From contig CAMDSO010000020.1 of assembly GCA_945906935.1 (NCBI GenBank), positions 1 to 44,128 of the forward strand: a stretch of DNA of 44,128 bases, in the 5' to 3' direction. Within the stretch, counting starts at the first letter, position 1, and the number at the start of each line of letters is the position of its first letter. This DNA is from Bordetella parapertussis (GTDB taxonomy: Bacteria > Pseudomonadota > Gammaproteobacteria > Burkholderiales > SG8-41). The position numbers and the translations under genes were made by a program. The notes below the pieces were generated by a model, which saw only the letters and a program-made list of their open reading frames with translations, had not been told where the DNA came from and did no database searches. Positions 9,749 through 17,868 of the stretch are shown here, piece by piece.

Positions 9749-11947
9749 TTATCCGTTGACCGCGGTATGCGGCGTCACGTGCTGTGCCGCCTGCGTGGCG
9801 AACGTCAGGCTCACACGCGCGCCGTGCGGCATAACGTTGGCGATTGCAACGCTGCCGCCATGTTCTTCAATAATCTTTTTGACGATGACCAGACCGAGGC
9901 CGGTACCCTTGGGCTTGGTGGTCACATAGGGCTCGAAAGCGCGCCGCATCAAAGCCTCCGGAAAGCCGGCACCGTTGTCGGTAATCGTCACCGTGATAGC
10001 GCCCTCGATGCGTGCGGAACGCACCACAATGCGCGGCGCCGGGTTGTCGGCCAGTGCATCCTGCGCATTCTGCAAAAGGTTATGCAGCACCTGGCGCAAC
10101 TGCGCCGGATCACCCACGTAATAGGGGAGGTCGGCGGCAAAATCTAGTTCGAACCAGCCAACGTGCGATTCGTAGAGCGTCAGCACTTCGCGCATCAGCG
10201 CGTTGAGATCAATGGTTTGCACAGAAGGATCGGGCATGCGCGCATATTGGCGAAAAGCATCCACCATGTTCTTCAGCGCCGCCACCTGATTGACAATCGT
10301 GCGAGTCGAGCGCCCCAGCATCTCGGCATCCGGCCCGGCGAGTTTGTGCGACAGCTTCATCTGCAAGCGCTCGGCCGACAACTGAATCGGCGTCAGCGGG
10401 TTCTTGATCTCATGCGCAAGGCGGCGCGCAACTTCGGTCCATGCAGCGTCGCGCTGCGATTGCAGCACATGGGTGATGTCATCAAACACCAGCACATACC
10501 CGGTGGCGCTGCCGGCCGGCAGCCGGGTGCCGCGCAAGAGCAACATTTGTTCGCCTTTGCGCCCGCTGTAACCGATCTGCTTTTCCCACTCGCCGCGGCC
10601 ACCGGCACGAAACGCAGCGGCAATTTCAACTGCCAGCGCAGCCAGCCCCGGCACCCGCTCGTGCCAGCGCTCCGGCTCAAGACCGGCGAGCTGATCGACG
10701 ACGGAATCAAGAATCACATTGGCACTATTGTTGTAAGAACGCAGCCGCATGCGGTCATCGAAGGCCAGCACCCCGGCCGACAGGTTAACGAGTATGCCTT
10801 GCACGTAAGCATGGGCGTCGGCGAGCTGCGTTTGATTACGCTGCACAACCGCGCTCGTCTCCGCCAGTTGCTGGCGCATGCTGTTGAACGACTGCATCAG
10901 GATGCCCAGTTCATCCTTGCTCGAGACGGTTTCGCGCTGGCTGAAATCGCCCTGCGCCACCGCCCGCGTGCCCTCGGCCAAAAAGCTTAGCGGCGCAGAG
11001 AGGCGTTCGCTCATCAAAAAAGCCGTAGACAAGGCTGTCAACAAAGCGAGCAACAGCGTCAAGGTCAGGGTCAGGCCATACAAGTTACGCAAGCCCTGCC
11101 GCGACAACAACAGCTCCTGGTATTCGCGCTGCCCGGTTTGGACGATCTCGGCATCCTGCGCGAGTTTTTGCGGCACCGGCTGCAACACCTGCAGTATGCG
11201 TGACTCTTCCTGCAGGCTGATCAAGTTGATCGGTATCAGCACGCGCAGGATGAGGCCTTTTTCAGGGATCGATTCCACCGCACCATAGCTCTGCTGCTGA
11301 CGCAGCTGGCGCAATACCGCCGGCCCGGGCAGCTCTGGCATCAATACCGCGCGCTCACCGCCGGCGTGTGCGATCACCTTGCCGCGCACGGTAAACAGGG
11401 TCGCCTCATACACCCCCGCCTGCTCGCGCAGGGTGTTGAGCGCGGCAATATGCTCTGTCGAGGAGCGTATCGAGAGCGACCCGGCCATCACGTCAGCTTT
11501 TTTGGTGAGGTCCTGCAGCAGATTGTCAAGCGTAGTACGGCCGAGGTTAAGTCCGCCCTCAAGCGCCTTCTCGACCCGCACATCGAACCATGACTCGATG
11601 CTCTTGGCGACAAACTGCACCGAGACACCATAGACCAACGTGCCAGGCAACACGGCGACGAGCGCAAACAGAATCACCAAGCGCAGCGTTAGCTTGGCAC
11701 CAAACACGCCGGCTTTCAGCTTTTGCCTTAATTTGAATAACTGATACCCAAGCAAGGCGGCAAGACACGCGGCAAGACCGCCGTTAAGCGCCAGCAACAA
11801 CGGATATTGCTGCGCAAACATGGCGGTGTTGGCCGTCGCAGTTGCCAGCAGATAGAGCGTCACGGCGCCGACCACCACGCACAATACCAGCAGGTAGGTG
11901 ACGGCGCCGCGCCTGAGCGCCGGCCTTAAATGTGCCGGCTGAAACAT
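9749..11947 (-). CDS. ntrY: NtrY-like membrane sensor histidine kinase
   Basis: This 732-residue kinase has transmembrane segments at about 15-37, 48-68 and 86-108, a periplasmic or sensor region up to about 288, another membrane helix (289-311), then HAMP (about 313-365), PAS (about 383-490), a dimerisation/phospho-acceptor domain with RRLAHEIKNPLTPIQ (H512 phosphorylated), and a C-terminal ATPase domain with NLLQNAQDAL, DNGAGFPE and GTGLGLVIVKKI. This is the NtrY order. The ATG at 11947 is preferred over an in-frame ATG nine codons earlier because it overlaps the preceding DUF4390 stop as TGATG, implying translational coupling. Twenty-one bases separate it from the NtrX-like gene. The signal sensed is not evident; nitrogen or redox/envelope sensing are reported for relatives. 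Confidence 0.93.
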   Translation of the reverse strand: MFQPAHLRPALRRGAVTYLLVLCVVVGAVTLYLLATATANTAMFAQQYPLLLALNGGLAACLAALLGYQLFKLRQKLKAGVFGAKLTLRLVILFALVAVLPGTLVYGVSVQFVAKSIESWFDVRVEKALEGGLNLGRTTLDNLLQDLTKKADVMAGSLSIRSSTEHIAALNTLREQAGVYEATLFTVRGKVIAHAGGERAVLMPELPGPAVLRQLRQQQSYGAVESIPEKGLILRVLIPINLISLQEESRILQVLQPVPQKLAQDAEIVQTGQREYQELLLSRQGLRNLYGLTLTLTLLLALLTALSTAFLMSERLSAPLSFLAEGTRAVAQGDFSQRETVSSKDELGILMQSFNSMRQQLAETSAVVQRNQTQLADAHAYVQGILVNLSAGVLAFDDRMRLRSYNNSANVILDSVVDQLAGLEPERWHERVPGLAALAVEIAAAFRAGGRGEWEKQIGYSGRKGEQMLLLRGTRLPAGSATGYVLVFDDITHVLQSQRDAAWTEVARRLAHEIKNPLTPIQLSAERLQMKLSHKLAGPDAEMLGRSTRTIVNQVAALKNMVDAFRQYARMPDPSVQTIDLNALMREVLTLYESHVGWFELDFAADLPYYVGDPAQLRQVLHNLLQNAQDALADNPAPRIVVRSARIEGAITVTITDNGAGFPEALMRRAFEPYVTTKPKGTGLGLVIVKKIIEEHGGSVAIANVMPHGARVSLTFATQAAQHVTPHTAVNG

Positions 11948-12525
11948 CAAGGCTTGACGCTCCAGCGATACCACTCGGAACTCAGATTCCAGTTGCGCGA
12001 AGCCAGTGCGTTTAACTGAAACGGCTTGGGCAGCTGTGACACATCGAGGCGCATGCGCACCGCCGCCGCATAGGCGGTGCCGCGACTGAGCATGCCGATG
12101 TCAAGCACATGACGCCGCCGCACCCGGCTCAGAAAAGCCAGCGCCTCATTAAAGTCGTTGAAGTTCTGAAAAAATGCCCCGATGCCCAGCCGGTACTGGC
12201 GGGTCAACGCGTTATAGGCAAGCCGGTATTGTTGTTGCGTGCTGATCACCCGGTCATCGAGCCAGTACCAGCGCGGCCGGATAATTTCAAATTCCAGCAG
12301 AAAATAAAGGGGCACACCCTTGTTTAGAGCCTCTTCAAGAGTGGGGTTGAGCGCAATCTCAAAATTCGCTTCAAGGTAATACGCTTCATCGGCCGCCGCC
12401 AGAACTGCGTCACGCACGAGTATGCCTTCAGCGCGCGCCGGCAGCGCCAACAGCATGAATGCCAGCGCGGCGAGCAGCAAGAGCAGGCTAGATTTTTTGC
12501 AGGAGCGCGTAAAAGAAACCGTCAT
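11947..12525 (-). CDS. DUF4390 family exported protein
   Basis: This 192-residue protein has a signal peptide (basic n-region RSCKK, a leucine/alanine core at about 12-29, ALPARA as cleavage region) and a mature domain rich in beta-type segments, with ALNKGVPLYFLLEFEIIRPRWYW as its most recognisable stretch. It matches the DUF4390 family found beside ntrYX in betaproteobacteria; no biochemical role is established to my knowledge. The ATG at 12525 is favoured because it gives a proper signal peptide; it lies 38 bases inside the rsmB 3' end, so translation is probably coupled. The frame stays open 13 codons further upstream but that would bury the signal peptide. It could be a periplasmic partner of the sensor kinase, which is inference from neighbourhood only. 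Confidence 0.82.
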   Translation of the reverse strand: MTVSFTRSCKKSSLLLLLAALAFMLLALPARAEGILVRDAVLAAADEAYYLEANFEIALNPTLEEALNKGVPLYFLLEFEIIRPRWYWLDDRVISTQQQYRLAYNALTRQYRLGIGAFFQNFNDFNEALAFLSRVRRRHVLDIGMLSRGTAYAAAVRMRLDVSQLPKPFQLNALASRNWNLSSEWYRWSVKP

Positions 12526-13771
12526 GCTCGTTGTCCGGCAGCAACTGCCCCTCCGGTATCCCATCGCTACAAAGGGCCTTGCTCAAAGGCAAGCGCCGCG
12601 CATCGGCGTGACGCGCAATAAAGTCGTCGATCTGCCGCGTGTTTTCTTCTTCGAAAACCGAACATGTTGCGTAGAGCAATTTACCACCACTGGCGAGCAC
12701 CTGCCACAAAGCGTCGAGCATCGTCCGCTGCTGGGACGCAAACCGCGCAATGTCGACAGTGCGCCGCAACCACTTGATATCAGGATGACGCCTCACCACA
12801 CCCGACGCCGTGCACGGCACGTCGGCCAATATGCGTGCAAAGGGCTTGCCGTCCCACCAGCCGGGCAGCGCCTGCACATCGGCGGCGATCAAAGTGGCGT
12901 TTAAGCGCAGGCGCTGCAAATTCTCGCGCACACGCTCAAGCCGTGACGCGTCGCTGTCGATCGCGACGAGGTCAACGTCGGCACATTCAAGCAGATGAGT
13001 GGTCTTGCCACCAGGCGCAGCGCAGGCGTCCAGCACCCGCATACCGGGCTGCACGTCAAGCAAAGGCGCGGCAAATTGCGCACCGGCATCCTGCACCGAG
13101 GCCACGCCGTCGGCGAATCCCGGCAGTTTTTCCACTGCCACCGGGTGTTCAATATGCACCGCCCACTCACCGGTTTGTTTCGCCGCAATGTCGTGGCGCG
13201 CGAGTTCCGCCAGATAGTCATCGACCGTGGTCCGTCGGCGATTAACCCGCAGCGTCAATGGCGGATGGGTATTGCAGGCCTCAAGCATCGCCGCATAATG
13301 CCGGGGATACTGTGCATGCACATGCGCAATCCACCATTGCGGAAAGGCAAACCGGCCGACTTCCGTTTGCACGGCCTGCGCCAGTATCGCTTCGCGCTTG
13401 CGCAAAAAATTGCGCAGCACCGCGTTCACCAGTCCGCCCGCATGGGCGTGACCCAGTGCAGCCGCACTACGCACGGCGTGATCGACAATCGCATAGGGCG
13501 CGGCTCGGGTGTGTTCAAGCTGATACAGCGCAATCAGCAACAACCAGCGCAGATCCGCATCCTGCATCGGCTTGTTCAGCAGTGCGGCCAGAATACAATC
13601 GAGTTGAAAACCAAAACGCAGAGTGCCGTAGCTCAAGTCGTTGACCGCCCCCAGTTGCTGGGGCGTCAACTGCGAATGCCGCGCACGCTGCTCGGCCAGC
13701 ACCACATTTAAATTGCGACCTGCCCGCACCGCAGCGACGGTCGCACAGGCGATCTGCTGAACTTCAAGCAC
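12488..13771 (-). CDS. rsmB: 16S rRNA (cytosine-967-C5) methyltransferase RsmB
   Basis: The 427-residue protein combines an N-terminal NusB-like RNA-binding domain (about 1-140, containing ALIALYQLEHTR-like helices and ALGHAHAGGLVNAVLRNFLR) with a C-terminal SAM methyltransferase fold. Catalytic signatures are VLDACAAPGGKTTHLLE, DVPCTASGVVRRHPDIKW (with the PC motif cysteine) and LLYATCSVFEEEN (with the second, TC-motif cysteine used in m5C formation). It methylates C967 of 16S rRNA with S-adenosylmethionine. It starts 17 bases after fmt and its 3' end overlaps the DUF4390 gene. This def-fmt-rsmB grouping is widespread. Confidence 0.96.
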   Translation of the reverse strand: MLEVQQIACATVAAVRAGRNLNVVLAEQRARHSQLTPQQLGAVNDLSYGTLRFGFQLDCILAALLNKPMQDADLRWLLLIALYQLEHTRAAPYAIVDHAVRSAAALGHAHAGGLVNAVLRNFLRKREAILAQAVQTEVGRFAFPQWWIAHVHAQYPRHYAAMLEACNTHPPLTLRVNRRRTTVDDYLAELARHDIAAKQTGEWAVHIEHPVAVEKLPGFADGVASVQDAGAQFAAPLLDVQPGMRVLDACAAPGGKTTHLLECADVDLVAIDSDASRLERVRENLQRLRLNATLIAADVQALPGWWDGKPFARILADVPCTASGVVRRHPDIKWLRRTVDIARFASQQRTMLDALWQVLASGGKLLYATCSVFEEENTRQIDDFIARHADARRLPLSKALCSDGIPEGQLLPDNEHDGFFYALLQKI

Positions 13772-13788
13772 GGTGAACTAGCAATGCA

Positions 13789-14718
13789 TCAAACCCCTAA
13801 ATGCGCGCCGGCCAACAGACGCGTTCCCGCCAAAAACGCCGCGGCCGGTAATCGTTTACCGCCAGCCTTTTGCAATTCCAAAATGCGCACTGCGCCGCCT
13901 GCCGCCGCCACCAGAATACCGTCGGCGCCGCCATTCAAAATCATTCCCGGATCCGCGTTAACGTGAGTGGCTGTAGCAGTGGCTGTTTCTGCCAGCCAGA
14001 TTTTCAGCACCGCGCCTTCAAGCAAAGTCGTCGCGCCGGGCACCGGATTGTAAGCGCGAATGCGGCGGCAAACTTCGCCGGCCGAAAGTTTCCAATCGAT
14101 CGCCGATTCAGCCTTCAAAATTTTGGCTGCATACGTTACCGCCGCTTCATCCTGCACAACCGGCGTGAGCGGCTCCTGCAAAGCGCGCACGATGCATCGC
14201 CCGCCCATCGCCGCCAACCGGTCGTGCAGCGTCGCCGCCGTATCAGCGTCCGTGATCAGCATGCCCTCTTGCAATAAGATATCCCCGCTATCAAGGCCGG
14301 CGTTCATTTGCATGATGGTGATGCCGGTTTCAACGTCTCCAGCCAACAGTGCGCGTTGAATCGGTGCTGCGCCACGCCAGCGCGGCAGCAAGGATGCGTG
14401 AATATTCAGGCAACCACGCGGCGGGATCGCCAACACCGCCGGCGGCAGAATCAGCCCATAAGCCGCCACCACCATCGCTTCGGCTGAGACATTTCGCAAC
14501 AGGGCTTGCACCTCGGCAGTCTTAAGGCCGGCGGGCTGGGCCACCGGCAGCGACTTTTCTTTCGCCACCACTTTGACGCGACTCTCCCGCGCATGCATGC
14601 CGCGCCCGGCCGGCCGGTCCGGCTGCGTCAGCACGAGCGCGATCTCATGGCCGGCGGCATGCAAAGCATCGAGCGCAACCGCAGCAAACTCCGGCGTGCC
14701 GGCAAAAATCAGCTTCAT
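13789..14718 (-). CDS. fmt: Methionyl-tRNA formyltransferase
   Basis: The 309-residue enzyme formylates initiator Met-tRNA using 10-formyltetrahydrofolate. Its N-terminal catalytic domain shows FAGTPEFAA (5-13), TQPDRPAGRG (31-40) and the catalytic triad N105, H107 (LNIHASLLPRWRGAAPIQ) and D143 (GLDSGDIL). The C-terminal tRNA-binding domain (about 205-309) is complete. Two adjacent ATG codons occur at 14721 and 14718, both reachable from AAAGG; the second is chosen because MKLIFAGTPEF matches the family. The longer open frame upstream is unlikely. It lies 88 bases after def on the same strand, the usual functional pair: formylation here, deformylation by def. Confidence 0.97.
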   Translation of the reverse strand: MKLIFAGTPEFAAVALDALHAAGHEIALVLTQPDRPAGRGMHARESRVKVVAKEKSLPVAQPAGLKTAEVQALLRNVSAEAMVVAAYGLILPPAVLAIPPRGCLNIHASLLPRWRGAAPIQRALLAGDVETGITIMQMNAGLDSGDILLQEGMLITDADTAATLHDRLAAMGGRCIVRALQEPLTPVVQDEAAVTYAAKILKAESAIDWKLSAGEVCRRIRAYNPVPGATTLLEGAVLKIWLAETATATATHVNADPGMILNGGADGILVAAAGGAVRILELQKAGGKRLPAAAFLAGTRLLAGAHLGV

Positions 14719-14806
14719 CATCAACCTTTGGAATCGTGGTGCCGAGTCAATCTGGCGCAAGGCCGGGTTTCGCACCAACAGCGCGTCACGGTAGACGTGC
14801 CGCCCG

Positions 14807-15310
14807 TCAAGCGCCCCGGCGGCGCTGTTTTTTCATCTTCTCGGCGATGCGCTGTTGCTTCAATCTGGACAAATAATCGACGAACACCTTGCCATCGAGA
14901 TGGTCCATTTCGTGCTGTATGCAAACGGCGAGCAGGCCATCGGCCTCCAGCTCAAAATGTTGCCCCTGCGCATCCAACGCGCGCACCGTGATGCGGTCTG
15001 CACGCGGCACTTTTTCATAGATGCCAGGGACCGACAGGCAACCCTCTTCAAAATCTGAAACCCCGCTGCGCGCAACAATCTCGGGGTTGATAAACACGCG
15101 CAGCTGGTCATGCGTTGCCGAATTGTCGATCACGACAATACGCCATAAAGCGTCTACTTGGGTCGCCGCCAAACCAATGCCCGGCGCGGCGTACATGGTT
15201 TCAGCCATATTCTTGATTAAAAGAGAAATTGCTTCGTCGACCGCCGTGACAGGCACGGCCACGCGATGCAAGCGCGAATCCGGGTATTGGAGAATGAGCA
15301 AAATGGCCAT
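14807..15310 (-). CDS. def: Peptide deformylase
   Basis: The 167-residue metalloenzyme removes the N-formyl group from nascent proteins. All three family motifs are present: GIGLAATQV (44-52), EEGCLSVPG (88-96, metal ligand C91) and QHEMDHLDG (132-140, ligands H133 and H137, catalytic E134). The basic tail [10 protein letters not shown] fits ribosome association seen in the family. The ribosome binding site is weak. It opens the minus-strand def-fmt-rsmB-DUF4390-ntrY-ntrX run and is divergent from the LysM gene, with 110 bases between the two starts that must contain both promoters. Confidence 0.97.
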   Translation of the reverse strand: MAILLILQYPDSRLHRVAVPVTAVDEAISLLIKNMAETMYAAPGIGLAATQVDALWRIVVIDNSATHDQLRVFINPEIVARSGVSDFEEGCLSVPGIYEKVPRADRITVRALDAQGQHFELEADGLLAVCIQHEMDHLDGKVFVDYLSRLKQQRIAEKMKKQRRRGA

Positions 15311-15420
15311 AAGTCTTGCAAATTTAATTGATTAGGCGCAGAATTTAAAGCAGAATGTGATCTGTTGGCTTGGCATCAACGTAGCTTTTATCTGCCCAGC
15401 CAAGTCGCCACGGAGGCGCG
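15311..15420. promoter_or_regulatory. Divergent promoter region between def and the LysM gene
   Basis: This 110-base A+T-richer interval separates two oppositely transcribed start codons, so both promoters should lie in it. A six-base stem (CTTGGC at 15369-15374, GCCAAG at 15399-15404) with a 24-base loop lies in the plus-strand leader. No pair of boxes close to sigma70 consensus was convincing on either strand. GGAGG lies just before the LysM gene start. Confidence 0.45.
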
Positions 15421-16593
15421 ATGCGCAAATCGATTATATCGCTGATTTTATTGTGCTGTTCGGTTGCCCCGGCACCGGCAGCAACGTCTGACGACCTCGC
15501 CGAGGGCGCGCCGGAACGCTATGTCGTCGTACCGGGCGACACCCTGTGGTCGATTTCCAGCCGCTTCTTGAAAAGCCCCTGGAAATGGAATGACCTGTGG
15601 AAACTGAACCAGGAGCAAATCCCCAATCCAAACAGGATCAGCCCAGGTGACGTGCTCGTCCTCGACCGCAGCTACAACGAGATGCGGCTGAAATTGCTGA
15701 AAACGCAGACGGTGAAAATGACGCCGGGAGCGATCGTATCGGCCCTGGAAACCCAACCGGTGCCGGCGATCCCGACCGGCGATATCGAACCCTTCCTTAG
15801 TCAGCCTTTGGTCATAGCGCAGAATCAATTAGCCGACGCCGCGCGCATCGTCAGAACGCAGGAAAATCGTGTCGCCCTGGGTGCGGGCAGCGTGGCTTAT
15901 GCGCAGGGGGTCAGCAAAGAAAAAGGCCTGCATTGGCAAATATTTCGCCCAGGCTCAACGCTGATCGATCCGCAATCCAACGAAACTCTGGGCCAGGAAG
16001 CCACCTATCTTGGAGAGGCGACCGTCACCAAATTCGGTGATGTGGCGACACTGCAAATTGTTAAATCGCAGTTGGAAATTTATGCCGGTGACTACCTGCT
16101 GCCGGCGCCCCGTGAAACGCCCCTGAACAGCTATGCCCCCCACGCGCCGGCCACAAAAATCAACGCCCAGATTATTGCGGCTTATGGCAGCCTGTTCGAA
16201 ACCGGCGGCAACGGGATCGTTGCGCTGAGCCGTGGCGCCAAAGACGGCGTCGAAATCGGCCACGTGTTTGCGATCTACCGCAACCTTAACGCATCGACCA
16301 ATCAATTGCGCGAGAGCCCCTTGTGGGGAAGCATTGGCCCGTCAGGCAACGATGCGCCCAATCGAAACTACAAGAACGAACCGCTGGTGACCCGCGACGC
16401 GCCGCTCTGGGGCTTGCTCGGTCCGTTTGGCTCCCGGTTCAAGAACGACAAAACAAACATACCGCCGGCGGCCCTGCCCGACGAACGATATGGCTTGATG
16501 ATGGTTTTCCGTGTCTTCGATCGCGCCTCTTACGCGTTGATCATGAATGCGGAACGCCCGGTCAAAATTCTGGACCTGGCGACCAACCCCTAG
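15421..16593 (+). CDS. Exported LysM-domain protein
   Basis: This 390-residue protein has a signal peptide (basic MRK, hydrophobic SIISLILLCCSVAPAPA, cleavage near residues 20-22) and one LysM domain at about 33-81 (YVVVPGDTLWSISSRFLKSP, then LWKLNQEQIPNPNRISPGDVLVL split by family indels). LysM binds peptidoglycan glycan, so it probably acts in the periplasm. The large remainder (about 95-390) has no catalytic motif I recognise. Within it, residues 298-318 and 327-347 resemble each other (SPLWGSIGPSG and APLWGLLGPFG), a possible internal duplication. GGAGG precedes the ATG. It leads the plus-strand run LysM-dprA-topB; a LysM gene between def and dprA is a common betaproteobacterial arrangement. 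Confidence 0.88.
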   Translation: MRKSIISLILLCCSVAPAPAATSDDLAEGAPERYVVVPGDTLWSISSRFLKSPWKWNDLWKLNQEQIPNPNRISPGDVLVLDRSYNEMRLKLLKTQTVKMTPGAIVSALETQPVPAIPTGDIEPFLSQPLVIAQNQLADAARIVRTQENRVALGAGSVAYAQGVSKEKGLHWQIFRPGSTLIDPQSNETLGQEATYLGEATVTKFGDVATLQIVKSQLEIYAGDYLLPAPRETPLNSYAPHAPATKINAQIIAAYGSLFETGGNGIVALSRGAKDGVEIGHVFAIYRNLNASTNQLRESPLWGSIGPSGNDAPNRNYKNEPLVTRDAPLWGLLGPFGSRFKNDKTNIPPAALPDERYGLMMVFRVFDRASYALIMNAERPVKILDLATNP

Positions 16594-16644
16594 CTGCTCT
16601 GAAACGGCGGGCGGCCGCTGCACGTTGACGAAGGAAAGCCGCCT

Positions 16645-17733
16645 ATGGATGCCTCGGAAGCAGAAATTCACGATGCCTGGTTGAGACTGACCCTGACCGA
16701 CGGTTTGGGTCCGGCGTCACTACGTCAGTTGCTCCTCGCCTATGGATCACCGCAGCGGGTTCTGGACGCAAGCATGCTGGATCTGCGCCACCATGTCGCG
16801 CAAGAGCTTGCCGCCGCAATCACCGCCGGCGGCAATCGTGAGGCCGCCGGCACCACGCTCAAATGGCTGGAAGACCCAGCCAATCATGTGGTCACCCTCG
16901 GCGACCAACATTACCCGCAACTGCTGCTGCAAATCCCCGACCCGCCTCCCCTGCTCTACGTTAAAGGCGATTGTGCCTTGCTCAACCAATTTGCTGTCGC
17001 TATTGTCGGCAGCCGCAACGCCACCACACAAGGCATCACCAACGCCGAAGAGTTTGCGCGTGCGCTGAGCGAAGCCGGCATCACCGTTGTCAGCGGCCTC
17101 GCACTGGGCGTCGATGCGGCCGCGCACCGCGGCGGCCTTGCCGGCAAAGCGTCAAGCATCGCACTGGTTGGCACAGGACTGGATGTCGTATATCCGGCGC
17201 GCAATCGTTCGCTTGCGCATGCACTTGCCGAACGCGGCGCACTGGTTTCGGAATTCCCTTTGGGAACCCCGGCGCTGGCGTCCAATTTCCCGCGCCGCAA
17301 CCGCCTGATTAGCGGCGTGAGTCGCGGCTGCCTGGTCGTCGAAGCGGCCTTGCAAAGTGGTTCACTCATTACTGCGCGGATGGCCAATGAGCAAGGACGC
17401 GAAGTGTTCGCAATACCCGGTTCTATTCACTCACCACTCGCCAAAGGTTGTCACCGCCTGATCAAACAAGGCGCCAAGCTGGTGGATGACGTCAACGATA
17501 TTCTCGAAGAGTTTAAGTTTTCTTTAGCCGTAACAAAGGCCGAGGCACTACCAGAACACAACCCTGCCACCGGCGGTTTGCTTGAGCTCATGGGTTACGA
17601 TCCTTGCAGCCACGCTGCCTTAAACGCACGCGCGGGCCTGCCCGCAGACGCTTTGGCAAGCCTCTTACTTGAGCTTGAATTATCCGGGCTTATAGAGAAA
17701 TTACCGGGCAACCAATACCGGCGCATACGCTAA
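16645..17733 (+). CDS. dprA: DNA-processing protein DprA
   Basis: The 362-residue protein loads RecA onto incoming single-stranded DNA during natural transformation. It has an N-terminal helical domain (about 10-105), the extended Rossmann fold with VAIVGSRNAT (118-127), SGLALGVDAAAHRGGL (150-165) and the DNA-binding FPRRNRLISG (215-224), and a C-terminal winged-helix domain (about 300-362) ending IEKLPGNQYRRIR. GAAGGAAAG lies before the ATG at 16645. It follows the LysM gene after 51 bases. Presence of dprA alone does not prove competence, because it is widely conserved. In related genomes a small smg (DUF494) gene usually follows; it is missing here. Confidence 0.96.
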   Translation: MDASEAEIHDAWLRLTLTDGLGPASLRQLLLAYGSPQRVLDASMLDLRHHVAQELAAAITAGGNREAAGTTLKWLEDPANHVVTLGDQHYPQLLLQIPDPPPLLYVKGDCALLNQFAVAIVGSRNATTQGITNAEEFARALSEAGITVVSGLALGVDAAAHRGGLAGKASSIALVGTGLDVVYPARNRSLAHALAERGALVSEFPLGTPALASNFPRRNRLISGVSRGCLVVEAALQSGSLITARMANEQGREVFAIPGSIHSPLAKGCHRLIKQGAKLVDDVNDILEEFKFSLAVTKAEALPEHNPATGGLLELMGYDPCSHAALNARAGLPADALASLLLELELSGLIEKLPGNQYRRIR

Positions 17734-17842
17734 ACGTACGGAGCAACAGCCGTGCCATCGCCTGCCGCCTGCCCGACCACGCCGCTTGCTTTGACAGAAG
17801 TTTGTTCTTATCATCGGCCGCTCTGTTGCCCCCCAACCCCGT

Positions 17843-17858
17843 CGTGACTGTCGTCACG
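17843..17858 (+). other. Hairpin immediately upstream of topB
   Basis: A perfect six-base stem, CGTGAC with GTCACG around a four-base loop, ends ten bases before the topB ATG and next to its weak GGGA-like ribosome binding site. In mRNA it could affect topB initiation. The remaining part of the 135-base gap after dprA has TTGACA at about 17792 but no matching -10 element at proper spacing. Confidence 0.35.
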
Positions 17859-17868
17859 GGATGCCCAC

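Noticed and set aside
17792..17815. Possible topB promoter with TTGACA
   Set aside because: The nearest TATCAT-like -10 is only about 12 bases away, too close for sigma70.
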